DNA of 64,000 nucleotides from Cydia pomonella (Eukaryota > Arthropoda > Insecta > Lepidoptera > Tortricidae): the NCBI RefSeq assembly GCF_033807575.1, contig NC_084705.1, forward strand, positions 15,308,019-15,372,018, written 5' to 3'. Position 1 is the first letter of the stretch, and each line of letters opens with the position of its first letter. Position numbers and translations under genes: made by a program. Of this stretch, positions 11,691-24,135 are shown one piece after another. The notes beneath the pieces were generated by a model. It saw only the letters and a program-made list of their open reading frames with translations. It did no database searches and was not told the DNA's origin.

Positions 11691-14359
11691 AATCCTTCTC
11701 TTGCGATTTTCTACTTGCGGTCGAAAGACACCTGGGGTTGGGGTAACTTGAAACCAACACTAACTTTAAGCTACCAAGAGACCATTTTATCTTATTAACA
11801 TTCCTAGTAGTCCATAGTCATGATATCAATGATAGTTTCCTTACTAAAAAGCGACTGTAAAATATCAAACGACGTTACGTTATTTCGTTTCAGGTAGCTC
11901 CGAACTGGAATTTACCATAATAAATCACATTTTAGTAAAATGATTTTGCATTGACTACACCACTTCACTTGGAAACGAATTATTTCCATTTGTCGCGTAA
12001 CTGCAGATAGTAATTTCTTGACACCACTGTAGGCAAATAAATAAAGTTGGCACGGTAGTTACCATTACCACTATCACTCAGCTCTTTCTAATACTAACTT
12101 AATCCCTTACACAATCACAGACCGATAGAAAATTACCAATATTAATCAAAATAATATGAATTCCACTGCTTCCCTTCGAGATCGCTATCAAAACCGTAAA
12201 GTGGTAGGAAGCAGGCGTCGGAGGGTAATGGAGCGAAGTCGCGAGTAACGCAGCGGGCGGCGAAAGGCCACAAGTAGCTTCAGGGATTACATCTCACTTA
12301 ATTTCATGAAATTGGACTAACTGATAAGTTTCCGATATCTTAACACATGCATTAGTGTTTGTAGTAGTTGTTCATGTCGTGAACAAGATATTTCATTTGG
12401 CAGGATTGGTCCTTAGGATCAAAGGATGGATTTAAGAAGTGGAGCCACCAAGATTCATCTCAACTTTATCTTGATAGCTTTATCATTTAATCGACTAGAC
12501 CAAAAATGGTATGATAATGTTATTTTCGTATAAATCGGGTATGCCGTATGCCGAATTCATGTATAGTATCATATTGACACCATTTTGAAGTAAAAATAAA
12601 ATATGTAAAAAAAAACTTTCACTTCACGCTTAAACCACCGATGAACCAATTTAATTACAATTTGGTAGAGATAGTTTGAGTACCGGGCAAGAAGATAGGA
12701 TAGTTTTTATCCCAAAAAATCCCGTAGAAAATGCTTAAGTGCAAAGAAAGGTGTAGGCTTCTTCTGGGGAATCAGTAACCGCTGAACCGATGTAGATTAA
12801 ATCTTCGTTGACATCTTTGTTGTTGAAAATTATACTTAACTCAACTTAGAACCTAAACCTAAACAATTATTAACCTCAGACGTCGCCGACGCTGAAAACC
12901 CCTTCCACCCCCCACCTGCATCAAAAACCTGGGGGCTCCACTTCTTAAATACATCTTAGGAACACAAGGATTAATTCTGCCAAAGGAAATCTTTCTTTTA
13001 GCAAATGCCGAATTTGACCTTTTTATGGATTGTGCTCCTACGACTATAAGTAGGCGCTTTTCGCTACAAAGTATTTGCAATCAAAATTTGATGAAGTTGA
13101 AGTGGAACTGTTGATGATGACCAGAACGGAATAAAAGAGATATTTTATTTAATCTTTTTTGAATACTGTTTTTCTTTAATTTTATTACAGATTGGAAAAT
13201 AAAATGTGGGACATTGATTTGTGAAATAGTGAATTAACTAAGAGGAAAACTTGAAGCATTTCATGTCGATATTGATATGACCATGAAAGCATAAACTCGA
13301 AAGCAGACGCTATCATCAATCCAGTGACTACTTAGTGACATCCAATTACTACTCGTAATTATTAATGTGAGGCTTTCTAAATGAAGACCCCCACACACAT
13401 TATCTATTTTCTAACAGATAATATGTACATAAGTGATAAAATACTGAATATATATTTATAGACCATAGTAGCATAAAGAACGGAATGTTCGATGCAAATA
13501 AAGTTTTAATGTGTTAAGCCTTTGTAAGTATTATTCTCGCTTACCTATTCTAATTTGCCCTCTGACACGAAGGATCAAGGCCGTCCAACCTTTCACTTTT
13601 TCAATAATCGGTATTACCAAAGCGGTAAGTTGTACGCACTCCGACCTCAAACGGACAACACGAACACGATAGCGAAATTGTAACAAAAAACAAAAGTAAA
13701 AACTCCTTGATTCTCTCCGCCGTTTCGTCACCTAGTGAATTGTGGCCGGCCAAATTATCTTGCAAATTTTCGACGTTTTTGCGCTCAAATGTGATTTAGA
13801 ACAAGGCGCGTGACTTTCGCAATCTGTGACATTATCGTTTCGTGTCTGGCCGAAACGAAAACTGTTTGACCTGACTTTGAAGGTGATTTTACTGTTTTGA
13901 ATGAAATTTAAATCAAGCGTGCTTTTTGTATCTTTATGCCTATTTACTGTTATATCCTTATTTGTCATATTCCAGCATTGTTTAATTAAACCTAATCATA
14001 ATGAAATTCTAGGGAAAATCTATAGTTGCCGGTAGATAGAGGTGTACCTGTTAAACGTTTTAGGCTACCCAATAAAATCTGTTACGGGACAGCTGACAAC
14101 AGTCTAATCGTCAGGGCCCGGAATGGTTACAAGCAATCTCACCAGTGCTTTGATTTCATTTGGAAATGATTTTAATCTTAAGCCATTATCGACTGTATTC
14201 GTTCACAGAAGGCTATCGAATCTAAACAGTCTTTATATGGTTAGTAAAATCGAAACTGACGCAGTGCTAGGGCTTCCATGCGTTCTAAACTTCGAAAGTA
14301 TTACATGTTTGGTTTCTGTTTAGTGTACTCGCTTACCCATATTATGCCATATACCTAGA
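11691..14359. other. unassigned DNA upstream of the long retrotransposon copy
   Basis: Less AT-rich patches lie near 12180-12270 and 12880-12940. No gene is recognised. The frames at 13531-13968 (minus) and 14123-14323 (plus) do not resemble known proteins. The last few hundred bases could belong to the 5' part of the retrotransposon that follows. Confidence 0.35.
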
Positions 14360-16870
14360 TGATTATTTAAAGTCAATTATTAATAATTGTTTTAAGCCTT
14401 TAGAGCTACCATCTTTGAAAACAGTACGAGTAGGTGCTAAATCTTCTGCCTTCAACCTAGCCAAAAAGGTAGAAAGTAAGATCGCAGACGGAGATTTGAA
14501 AGGCGCTGCTCGTATCTTGTTTTCCAGTGACGTCCTATCACCGGATACTGCCGAAACCCTCTCAGCCTTGCGCTCAAAGCATCCCTCAGCCCCTGCTGCC
14601 CCGTTTTTCCTGGATCCCCCAACTGCGATTGAAGAATGCCTCCAAGTGGAAGATAAGGAAATTGTAGACGCAATTTTCAGTTTCAAAACCGGGTCGGCGG
14701 GAGGTCTCGATGGGATTACCCCTCAACACCTTAAAGATCTCACAGCACATGGCGTTGGTGATGCTGGCAGAAAACTCATTATATCTTTAACCAGTATGAC
14801 AAATCTTATGTTGAGTGGCCGTGTGCACACAGACATCGTCCCTATTCTCTACGGAGCTAATCTAATTGCTTTAACAAAAAAAGACGGTGGCGTAAGACCG
14901 ATCGCAGTTGGAACGACTTTTAGGCGTTTGGCGTCCAAAGTTTCTGTCCGGCACATAGTTACAAAATTACAATATAAGTTTGAACCAGTCCAATTAGGTT
15001 GTGGAACAAAAGGTGGTTGCGAGGCTGCTGTTCATGCGCTTCGCACATTCCTCAGCAACGATCAATGCCAAGTTGTATTAAAGATTGACATCAAAAATGC
15101 ATTTAACTCTGTGAATAGAGACACCCTGCTGGCTGAAATCAGGAATAACATTCCAGAGCTTTATAATTACCTCCTTCATTGTTACGCTGATCCTTCAAAA
15201 TTAATGTACCGCAGTCATGAAATCTCATCAGAAGTTGGATGCCAGCAGGGTGATCCCTTAGGGCCGGCTATCTTTTGTTTAGCAATCAACCCTATCATTC
15301 AAAATTTATCTTCTGATTTCAACGTCTGGTACTTGGACGATGGCACCTTAGGAGGCAACTTGGAAACAGTTCTATCAGATCTTTCCATCCTTAAGTCTAA
15401 GTTCGAGTCTATAGGCCTAGATCTGAACTGTAATAAATGTGAACTATTCATTCACAATTCTACACTAAATCACTCGGACGTAACTAGGAAATTTAATACT
15501 ATAACGCCTAACGTAACCACTGTTACGAGAGACTCCCTTAGCCTTCTGGGGACTCCAATTTTTGAGAGTTATTTTTCTACTTTTATCAGCAACACCGTTT
15601 CCAAATTTCAAAATTACGCCGATCGTCTTTTAGAAATCAGCCCCCATTCGGCCCTCGTTATTCTTAAGTTTTGCCTTTTTGTTCCAAAGTTAACGTATAT
15701 GCTTCGCTGCAGCCCATTTTGGAAACAACCAAATTTGTTGCTGCCTGTAGACTCCTTAGTCAAGATTAACATAGAGCGCATTCTTAATTTAAAGCTCTCC
15801 GATCAATCATGGGTACAAGCGTCTCTACCCGTTCGGTATGGCGGATTGGGGTTACGCAGAATTTCTAGCGTATCACTGCCGGCATTTCTATCATCTGTTC
15901 ACAGCTCTGCTGATCTCATAGGAAAAATCCTAAGGGCTTTACCCACAAACTTTGAGATCTCAGACCTGGACGATGCTAGAAATGCCTGGCTGTCTGCCTG
16001 CCCGGGACATGACCCTCCATACAATCTAAAATCACAGAGGAGCTGGGACGATGCTTTATCGAAAATAACATATACCACATGTCTAGATAACAGTGAAGGA
16101 GCTGAACGAGCTCGTTTGATAGCAGTTGGTTGTAGGGAGGCTGGCCACTGGCTCAACGCATATCCCTCTCCCAATACTGGCACTCATCTAGATGGAAACA
16201 CCCTCCGTGTTGCAGTTGGGCTGCGCCTGGGGGTATCAATCTGTGCACCGCATAAATGCCACTGTGGGAGTGACGTGGACGAGCGGGGGCGTCATGGTCT
16301 GTCTTGCCAGCGAAGCGCGGGGCGATTGTCACGTCACGCCGCGCTCAACGACATTATCCGCAGGTCTCTTGTCACCGTCAACGTGCCTGAGATACTTGAG
16401 CCGGCCGGTATAGCCCGGGACGATGGCAAGAGACCTGATGGTATGTCACTGATACCGTGGAGGATGGGACGAGTGTTGGTGTGGGACGCGACCTGCGTGG
16501 ACACACTGGCACCGTCTCACCTTCACGGTACTACAAAGAAAGCGGGTGCGGCTGCCGAGGCTGCCGAGACCCTCAAAAGGAGGAAATACAGGGGTCTCGA
16601 CGCCAATTATAACTTTGCTCCTTTCGGTGTCGAGACCCTCGGTCCGTGAGGCCCGGGAGCTCAGAGCATTTTTAATGATTTGGCCAAACGGCTGGTTGAC
16701 GTTACAGGGGACAAAAGAGCTGGCAGCTTCCTCGCTCAACGAATAAGCGTTGCGATTCAGCGAGGAAATGCTGCCAGTATCTTTGGCACTATGCCCCAGG
16801 GGCCCTCTTTAGATATAGATTTTGTTTTTAATTAGTTTAAGTTTCTATTGTACTTTTATTCACATTTTAT
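14360..16870 (+). mobile_element. R2-type non-LTR retrotransposon, 5'-truncated (copy 2)
   Basis: This segment carries reverse transcriptase followed by a zinc knuckle and restriction-like nuclease, the layout of non-LTR elements that carry a C-terminal nuclease rather than an N-terminal APE endonuclease. The reading frame is open from before 14415, so the left edge is a truncation or an unrecognised N-terminus. The element probably ends in the AT-rich 3' UTR between 16835 and about 16930, just before the next repeat. I found no convincing target duplication. Confidence 0.8.
14415..16834 (+). pseudogene. reverse transcriptase with CCHC and PD-(D/E)xK-like nuclease, one premature stop
   Basis: An element-encoded enzyme for target-primed reverse transcription. 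Counting residues from 14415: finger motif GGLDGITPQHL near 95; palm motif A KIDIKNAFNSVN at 223; motif B GCQQGDPLGPAIF near 275; catalytic WYLDDGTLGG at 305. Then CHCGSDVDERGRHGLSC (CCHC knuckle) at 615, KRPDG near 672, VWDATCVD near 689 and KRRKY near 720, matching the RPD...D...K order of R2-type nucleases. TGA at 16647-16649 interrupts the frame where copy 3 has TGG (Trp). The frame then continues to TAG at 16832-16834 with KRAGSFLAQR and IQRGNAASIFGTMP. No ATG start is visible; 14415 is only the first usable alternative codon. Loss of the last 61 residues probably inactivates it. The closest named clade cannot be fixed without a phylogeny. Confidence 0.85.
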
Positions 16871-16933
16871 TATCGTTATTGCTAAATTGTCTTATTTAAA
16901 TTATTAATTTTAAAATGCAAGAATTTAAATACA

Positions 16934-17461
16934 TTTTTAGGGTTCCGTAGCCAAATGGCAAATAACGGAACCCTATAGATTCGTCATGCCCGTCTGTCTG
17001 TCCGTTTATGTCACAGCCATTTTTTTCCGAAACTATAAGAACTATATTATTCAAACTTGGTAAGGAGATGTATTCTATGAACCGCATTAAGATTATCATA
17101 CAAAAATAGAAAAAAAAAAAAACAATATATTTTGGGGGTTCCCCATACTTAGAACTGAAACAAAAAATTTTTTTCATCAAACCCATACGTGTGGGGTAGG
17201 TCTTCAAAAATGATATTGAGGTTTCTAATATCTTTTTTTTTTCTAAACTGGATAGTTTGTGCGAGAGACACTTCCAAAGTGGTAAAATGTGTCCCCTGTA
17301 ACTTCTAAAATAAGAGAATGATAAGCCTAAAAAAAATATATGATGTACATTATCATGCAAACTTCCACCGAAAATTGGTTTAAGTAATTTTTTTTTAATA
17401 CGTCATAAATGGTACGGAACCCTTCATGGCGAGTCCGACTCGCACTTGGCCGCTTTTTTAA
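16934..17461 (-). repeat. lepidopteran dispersed repeat, GTCGGACTCGC family (copy B)
   Basis: On the minus strand the head (GCGGCCAAGTGCGAGTCGGA) is at 17455 and the tail (GGCTACGGAACCCTAAAA) at 16935. It is the same family as 1252-1813 and carries the same ACCCCACACGTATGGG and GACAGACAGACGGGCATGAC blocks. It abuts the 3' end of the preceding retrotransposon. The 154-codon minus-strand frame is repeat translation, not a gene. Confidence 0.8.
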
Positions 17462-18183
17462 ATCTGTTTCGCGTTATTCTACTTGACCTTATAAAATTAA
17501 AGCCAATTGGCTTTGAGACGTTGTCCCAATTCATTAGCCTGTCTAGCTACCCTAGTCACGAGAATCATGAGACAGTTACGGACTCTTTGCCTCGCTTCGG
17601 GATAATAAGTAAAGTGCGGTTCGTGAGTCGCTGGCGTTCATTTCCATTTGTGCACGAGCCATTGTACCCTTGACAGCTTAGATAACGCAATTGCCAGACT
17701 ATGAAAACTTTATTGCGAGAGTAGTCAGCTTCGTGGCTTTCCTTCATCTGCGTTTAATTGCATTAATCATCTTATTGAAGCAATGAAACAGATCGTGCAT
17801 GTAAAGATGTGCTTGCTATTTAGTGAATATGTATACCTACAATAACTTAAAATACTTAATCACGTTTGTTTTGAATTCTATGTTATCGTGTGTGTTGACT
17901 GGGTCGCTTATTGGAACGTACTATAGATATAGGCGTAAGAAGAAAACCGTTAGCACAATATGAATAACAGCTTTGTGTTCTGTAATGAAATGCTAGTCAT
18001 TAATACTTACTGCCTAATGAGTCATTATAATATCATCTTCAAATGGCTTACAATTATTGAATAGGTTAAAATTCTACACTCTACATTTATATTTGTACTG
18101 TTTAGGTATTCAGTCTCGTTTGGAGTAATTACAAGGCTTAAATTATCAATAAATACCACCTCTCATTATGAGAAAAGTGGAAT
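17462..18183. other. unassigned DNA
   Basis: Nothing recognised. Confidence 0.35.
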
Positions 18184-18425
18184 AAGGTGACGTTCCGATG
18201 TCAACTGCGGCTGCACTAATGTTGCGGCGTCGTTCATGCTGCCGTATCTGTATGTCAATTCCCTTGATAAAATTAGTGACGTTCGCCGCGGCCGACACTC
18301 TTTTTTTCAATCCGACACTAATTTTATCAAGGAAATGGACAGATACAGCGGCGGGTTCAACGCCGCGCCGCCGCAATAATGTTGCGACAGTTATGGAGCT
18401 GCAGTTGCCATCCGAACGTCACCTT
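18184..18425. repeat. GC-rich foldback MITE, about 240 bp
   Basis: The ends are AAGGTGACGTTCCGATG and its near-complement CATCCGAACGTCACCTT. Inner arms include CCCTTGATAAAATTAGTG and CACTAATTTTATCAAGG. The loop holds CGCCGCGGCCG. The two open frames on opposite strands here simply reflect the mirror symmetry. Confidence 0.75.
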
Positions 18426-18914
18426 TCAAGAAATTTTAATGAGTCCTCAAGGCCAATTACTAACGAGTTTTATTCTCAACTCAGTTAAAGACTACCTAAC
18501 ACAGTAGCATGACAATTACACTCATCTAAGCATGTTTTTTTAATTTTTTTTTATTACGACATTGCATAAGAATCGTTAAACCAGCAAGGTTTGACATACT
18601 TCACCAGTACCAGTAGATTGTAGACATTTATTAATTGTTATTATAAAATAAAAATAAAAACAATGTAAATAGAACAACGCTCTTCCGATTTCAATAGCGA
18701 AAATTACCAAATTGGTTAAAATCATTTGTCAGATGAATTCGAACAAGCTCATACGCCCGATAAATGTTAGACATGGGCTGTAAAATCAAACGATGGTTAA
18801 TTTAAATACATAACGTTTAATAGACGAGGTTATTCAAGCGACATAGTGGAGCTTCAATCGAACCTAACTTATATGAACAACTTGACGTTACAATGGAAAC
18901 CCGCCGGACCGTGC
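18426..18914. other. unassigned DNA
   Basis: Nothing recognised. Confidence 0.35.
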
Positions 18915-19050
18915 TATAAAAGGCAACTGCAGACAGAATGCCCGTCTCGTGACGTTGCTGCTCCGATAACGGAATCATCGGGACCTTGACTAGTGGTTTG
19001 AACTTTCGGTGGGTGAATCATGCGCGTTGCGAGAAAACCTGTAAAGCTTA
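18915..19050 (+). promoter_or_regulatory. candidate TATA promoter with first exon and splice donor
   Basis: TATAAAA at 18915-18921 is followed by a less AT-rich stretch in which transcription would start near 18945. An ATG lies at 19020, and a consensus donor GTAAGT at 19051 follows CTTA. If spliced, the exon would be about 106 bases. Its ten codons have no recognisable identity, and unspliced they meet TAA four codons later. It could be the leader exon of the cadherin gene, of another transcript, or chance. Confidence 0.3.
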
Positions 19051-19071
19051 GTAAGTACTAAAGTATGTACA

Positions 19072-19155
19072 GTCAGCTGCAGAGAAGAGTGACGACCTCT
19101 GCATAGAAGTTTGTATGCAAAGGTGTAAAACGAATAGTATTGCTGACTTTACATT
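19072..19155. repeat. short MITE-like inverted repeat
   Basis: CAGTCAGCTGCAGAG at the left and GTATTGCTGACT at the right form a loose inverted repeat flanking CTCTGCATAGAAGTTTGTAT. It is small and diverged. Confidence 0.35.
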
Positions 19156-19435
19156 ATACCTATGTATTTAATACGGTTTTACATTTAGAGATTTTACCTA
19201 CTGGAGCCACGGCCAATTTAAATTAAAAAGCATGTTGTACCAAATTTGCTAGGTTATTTTCTTGTAGAGACACTACTAGAATAACAAAAATCTTGGACTT
19301 GAAGGTCATAACTCATAACCCGCCGTATCCGTTACGTTCCTTACAAGCAAGAAAATTTGCGGCGCAATTATTTTTATGTTTCCAAAAACATAAAACCTAC
19401 CTGCCTACCTACCTACCTGGTTTGACGACCTATCA

Positions 19436-19690
19436 TCTGGCCTAGTGTGTAGTGACCCTGCCTATGAAGCCGATGGTCCCAGATTCAAATGGTAAGGGCT
19501 ATTATTCATGTGATGAGCATGGATATTTGTTCCTGCGTCATGGATGTTTTCAATGTACTTAAGTATTTATAAATATGTATATATTATATATATCGTTGTC
19601 TTAGCACCCGCAACACAAGCCTTATTGAGCTTACCGTGGGACTTAGTCAATTTATGTAATATTGTATAGGACATTATTACACAAATTGAC
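19436..19690 (+). repeat. tRNA-derived SINE
   Basis: A box A-like TGGCCTAGTGTGTAGTGACC is followed by a decayed box B, GGTCCCAGATTCAAATGG. The body holds TTTGTTCCTGCGTCATGG and the tail CCGTGGGACTTAGTCAATTT. I recognise this as a common lepidopteran SINE type. The tail GTCAATTTATGTAATA and TATTACACAAATTGAC (ending near 19690) form a hairpin. Confidence 0.7.
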
Positions 19691-20689
19691 TTATTTATTT
19701 ATTTTTTATGAAAAAAAAAAATGTTATGGTACGGAAGTCCAACTCGGTCTGCTTAGAAATTATTTTCCACACCCTGTTTACTCAAACACATCGAATAGTA
19801 GTGTATAGCAGTATAATATTTTTTCCCATAGATATGTCTGCACGAGCACGTCGCTCTCATCCATTATGGTGTCTCTACTGCAACGTGCGCGAAATGGCGC
19901 GAATGCCAAGACAATTGTCTTGGGCTTTCAAATGTCACACCAGCAGGTCGAGGCGACGTGGGAGATTCACATTTTACCTCCAATCACGTTTATTGCAAAG
20001 TTAATGCTGCGGTGAAACTAAATTATTCTAGTTTCCCTTGTCTTCCACTTTAACCATTTGGTATGTTTTAAGGACTTTTTTAGCAAATAAATCTATTTAT
20101 TTGTTTTATTTTATTGGTATTCAGGACAACAGCCGTATATATACAACTTACATAAGTATTTTTACATAGTATTATGCCAATAACAGTTATCCGTTGGTTG
20201 CAAAATAATGTACAGAATATTATTAGTAAAACAAAGTAATATTTAAAGTGAAAGTGTGCAAGCCACACAGTAACAGTAACAGTAGGTGATAAATCAGCAT
20301 ATAATCAACATGAAAATTGAAGTTAAAGGTAGGTACTTACATACCTATGCGTGCATAAAGTTAATAGGTATGCCCAACCGTTAATAGTTGTTTTAATTTA
20401 TTTATATTTTACTTTTAATAATGTAAGTAATCACACTTTTACCCAAAGATCAATATTTAGCGCTCCTGTAAAGCAACTGATATACTTACTACATTTCATA
20501 TAATGTGCATGGTTATGGTCCCTTGCATAAGATACCAAAATATGTTTTAAGCTAAGATGCCAATGATGAATACTCCTACAGTATAATATAGGATTATCAT
20601 TTATAACAGTATTTGATAAATCTATGAAACCTATTAAGACATTAAATAACTATTATATTCATTTGTTTTTGTTAACTTATCTACGTCAT
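19691..20689. other. unassigned DNA
   Basis: A 98-codon frame at 19708-20004 has no recognisable domain and starts in an A-rich run. I do not call it a gene. Confidence 0.35.
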
Positions 20690-21750
20690 TTTTAGGGTTC
20701 CGTAGTCAACTAGGAACCTTTATAGTTTCGCCATGTCCATCTGTCAGTCTGTCTGTCTGTCCGAGGCTTTGCTCCGTAGCCGTTAGTGCTTGAAAAATGA
20801 AATCTGGCATGGACATATAAATCAATAAAGCCGACAAAGTCGTACAATAAAATCTAAAAATTAAATTATTTTTAGGGTACCTCCCCTACACGTAAAGTGG
20901 GGGTGAATTTTTTTTTCGCTTCTACCCTACAGTGTGGGGTATCGTTGGAAACGTCTTTCAAAACTAATAGGGGTCTTCATCAAACATTTTTTGATAAAGT
21001 CAATATATTCGGAGATAATCGGTCCGATAGAAAAAAAAATGTGTTAATAAAGACATTAAATGAAAACTATAGCGGACAAGATCAGTTTAGCTTTGACTTA
21101 TCGCATAAAGTTTCCCCTTCATAGTAAAAGGACGTACATTCCACAGTTAAACGTTATTAGTTATTACGACATTAAATGGGTTGTTAAAGTTATTTGGCAT
21201 TATTCATGTAAATGCGCTAAAATTTAAGATAAAAACTTGCTTAATTTACTCAGTCTTTTTTTTTATTTAATATTTAATTTGTCTAAAACAGTTTCATTGG
21301 CTGTATGAGTAAAGCCGTTGACTATTGGCAGTTTTAGAATGAAAGAGTAAAAAGTAAGAGGCAATTCCGCTAATTTTATTTTCATATTCGTTTATTGCAC
21401 TCATGTACGATGCATTATGTCTAGGACTTATTGTTATACTTTACTTTTTTATGCTTTAATGAACCAAATAATTTTAAAATTTTCGCAGTTTGCTAAAATA
21501 TGTGTTTTATTCATCTATATAGCAATATAAATGATTTCGCTATGGGATATTGCTTCGATTGCAAGTAAGTCTGTTACTTTAATTAGGTACTTATTATACA
21601 AATTTGCCTATTTGTTTAACTCGGGTGAAAGGTACCGTTTCATTCCTTTGGTTAACAATCTACTAAGTATACTTTAAGCTCCAGTTTAGCTTATTGTGAC
21701 GGAAGAGTAACTACGGAACCCTACACTGAGCATGGCCCGACATGCTCTTG
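20690..21750 (-). repeat. non-autonomous repeat, long form
   Basis: On the minus strand it begins AAGAGCATGTCGGGCCATGC, then AGGGTTCCGTAGTTACTCTT. It ends with CAAAGCCTCGGACAGACAGA, TTGACTACGGAACCCT and AAAAA. AGGGTTCCGTAGT and ACTACGGAACCCT make the end inverted repeat. The copy at 45004-45612 matches both flanks but lacks about 450 bases corresponding to 21128-21575 here. The 75- and 96-codon frames are inside the repeat. Confidence 0.7.
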
Positions 21751-22231
21751 ACGGTTTTATTAAACTTATTTCTAGGGCCATTAAAAGGATCCGTTGAGTC
21801 AAATTCCTAATTGTAAAGATGGGGAATGCGAGATAGTACGGCATTTGCGCCGTATTTACTGGAGTGTAGTGGGACTTGAAAGGGGGTGGTATACCTGGTG
21901 CGACCCGAAATAATATACCAGATAATAGCCCAGGGCAATCAAGACGGTTTCGAGCGATATCAAAAAGGAGGTTCATGTCTGTGTGTCAATTTGCGTCTAT
22001 TTTCAAGTGTAAGAAGATTGTATTCATGGCAGCTATCAGAATAAGAAGCAAATGAATTATTAAATAGGTAATTTAAATGGTTAATAAGCTTTTTCTGGAT
22101 TCGTTCTATGCAGTCTTTGTGAGTTGCATAGCAGACTAACCAAACAGAGTCAGATATATATCTATATCTATGAAATAAAATATCATACTTACTGTTTTGT
22201 TTAAATGTTTCGATGTTCAGTTTTAACAATA
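21751..22231. other. unassigned DNA
   Basis: Nothing recognised. An 89-codon minus-strand frame is AT-driven. Confidence 0.35.
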
Positions 22232-22322
22232 AGTAAGCTGCAAAGATAACTAAACCTTAGATAACCCTGACATCCCCCATATGTAGACGGGGTGCCATTG
22301 CCAGTTAACTTTGCAGCTTACT
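22232..22322. repeat. 91-bp inverted-repeat element
   Basis: AGTAAGCTGCAAAGATAACT (22232-22251) and AGTTAACTTTGCAGCTTACT (22303-22322) are a 20-bp inverted repeat with one mismatch around a 51-base spacer. This is compatible with a short MITE. Confidence 0.6.
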
Positions 22323-24135
22323 ATACATATTATGTATATAAAATCAATGTTATCTTGCAATTAAGACAGTGAATGGATGGAAACTGGTCAGTTGAGGACA
22401 TATGTAATTAAAATGAAGCCTTACAAAAACAATGGGTTGTTGTTTTTGTTGTAAAAACGAGGAGGAAACAAACATATTTTACGAAGAATCAAAACATGAA
22501 TAGATCGTGACTCGATAGAAGTGACGCGATACGCGTGCACCTCTGAGTAATAAATGGACGTAGGTTGATCAGGTTTCTTTCTGGTACCATTATCCGTACA
22601 CATTTTTTGTTATTCTTGCCGTTTAACTTTACGCAATTTGAACTCGCTGTCGCTGCTAAGACTCATTATTACTACCTACTGCATTCACGCCTTGAAAATG
22701 AGAACACATTGTTTTTCTTTTTTATATTTACGTACCTCCTTTGACACTAAATAAAACTGTATAAACAAAAATCAACGTCCACTTGCCCGGTCCACAGAAC
22801 TCTTGCTATTTATGACATGCTGTTATTTCTGTTCTACAAAGACGTATTTTTTTTTCAAAATAGGCAAACTAGGATAGACGGAAGATGTATTCAATTTCAT
22901 AAGTTGCCTTGTATTTCGACACCATCTTGCGTGTCATATAAATCAGTACTTACCTGTCTAAAACTAGTAAATTTCTAAGAGGTAGCAATGATGGCGTCTT
23001 ATATTAAAATATACGATTTCACTTGGCGCTATTTACACGTAAAGTACTCGGACACAGCTTTGATAATAAAATCACTTTGTAGCTCGACACGCGATGCTTG
23101 GTGAACTACCTTCATAAACGAACTGCCATTGGTTCGGTACAGAGTTACCTGTTGCTAACTTTCATTTTTAAACTCAATACGTGTCATGAAATGGAAAAGA
23201 ATAAATAAATGGTTCGAAGACCTGGACTTTCCTAAAAGTCAATGCAGTTTTTTTTCCATGACTCAGGAACAAACTTTTGTGTTCATCGCACATATAAATG
23301 CCCAAAGAATATGAAATACCACGAAGAACCATGACTGCTAACATTGCTCCCCAATTGGCTTTCATATTCATTTAGTTCTACTACCTACATGAACTTAGGT
23401 GCTAATTACTCACATTAAGATATTTAATTACAAGTTGCGTGTAAGGTGACTATAAGTCTTGCTTTAATGCCAACCATGTCCAGGCCATAACCAAGTTATC
23501 TTGGTTATAGCTACATACAATAATGTACATATGATTATTTGTGGCAACTTATTCACTGCGATTGGATTAAAGATTGTAATCAATATTTATAATTGTAATA
23601 AATGCCACCCTTATCAAGATGATACAGTAACATTGTATTTTAACCCACTTTTGCGTTCTTGCTTCTTCACTTTGCGTCCTACCTTTCACAAATCCATACG
23701 TAAGCAAGAATGCGTTCAGTATTACCTAGGTTTGTTTGTTTCACGCGCTAAGTAGGCCATTTAGCAACGTCGCGACAGCAATTTCACACAAAATGCCACC
23801 GATAACTAGATTCATGTCACACTCCATGGCCTGCTCCTCGTTGTGTAGACATACCAGTCTTATCTTTTTGTTTTAGATATATTGCGAAACTACTCTTAAA
23901 GCTTTAGCCAATATTTTGGTAAATTTTGCAAGAAAAGAGCTTGGCTTGTTAAGTCTTCGGGCTACAAAAAAAGGTTACCGGTTAGTTTTTCCGCCTTGTA
24001 CGAGTATGTTGCCACTGGATGCTAAGAGTGATCTGTGAGCCATATTACAATAAGATTTTTCTATAGTCCCGATACAAGTAAATTTTTAAAACATAACACG
24101 AAACGTTATAATGGCAGTCAGGCTATCCGGGGCGA
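22323..24135. other. unassigned DNA with small hairpins
   Basis: ATAACCAAG TTAT CTTGGTTAT (23487-23508) is a perfect small palindrome. TTGCGTTCTTGCTT near 23651 can pair with AAGCAAGAATGCG near 23702-23714. No gene is seen. Confidence 0.4.

Noticed and set aside
14360..16934. A target-site duplication around the long R2-type copy
   Set aside because: TTATTTAAA occurs near both sides but not at matching element ends, and it is low-complexity.
16896..17360. A 154-codon minus-strand frame, and similar frames at 1658-1870 and 25360-25602 with a shared NGQTDGHDESI-type stretch
   Set aside because: They are translations of the same dispersed repeat family; the similarity is at DNA level and the frames are broken differently in each copy.
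18198..18488. A 96-codon frame and its minus-strand partner
   Set aside because: Both are products of the mirror-symmetric foldback element.
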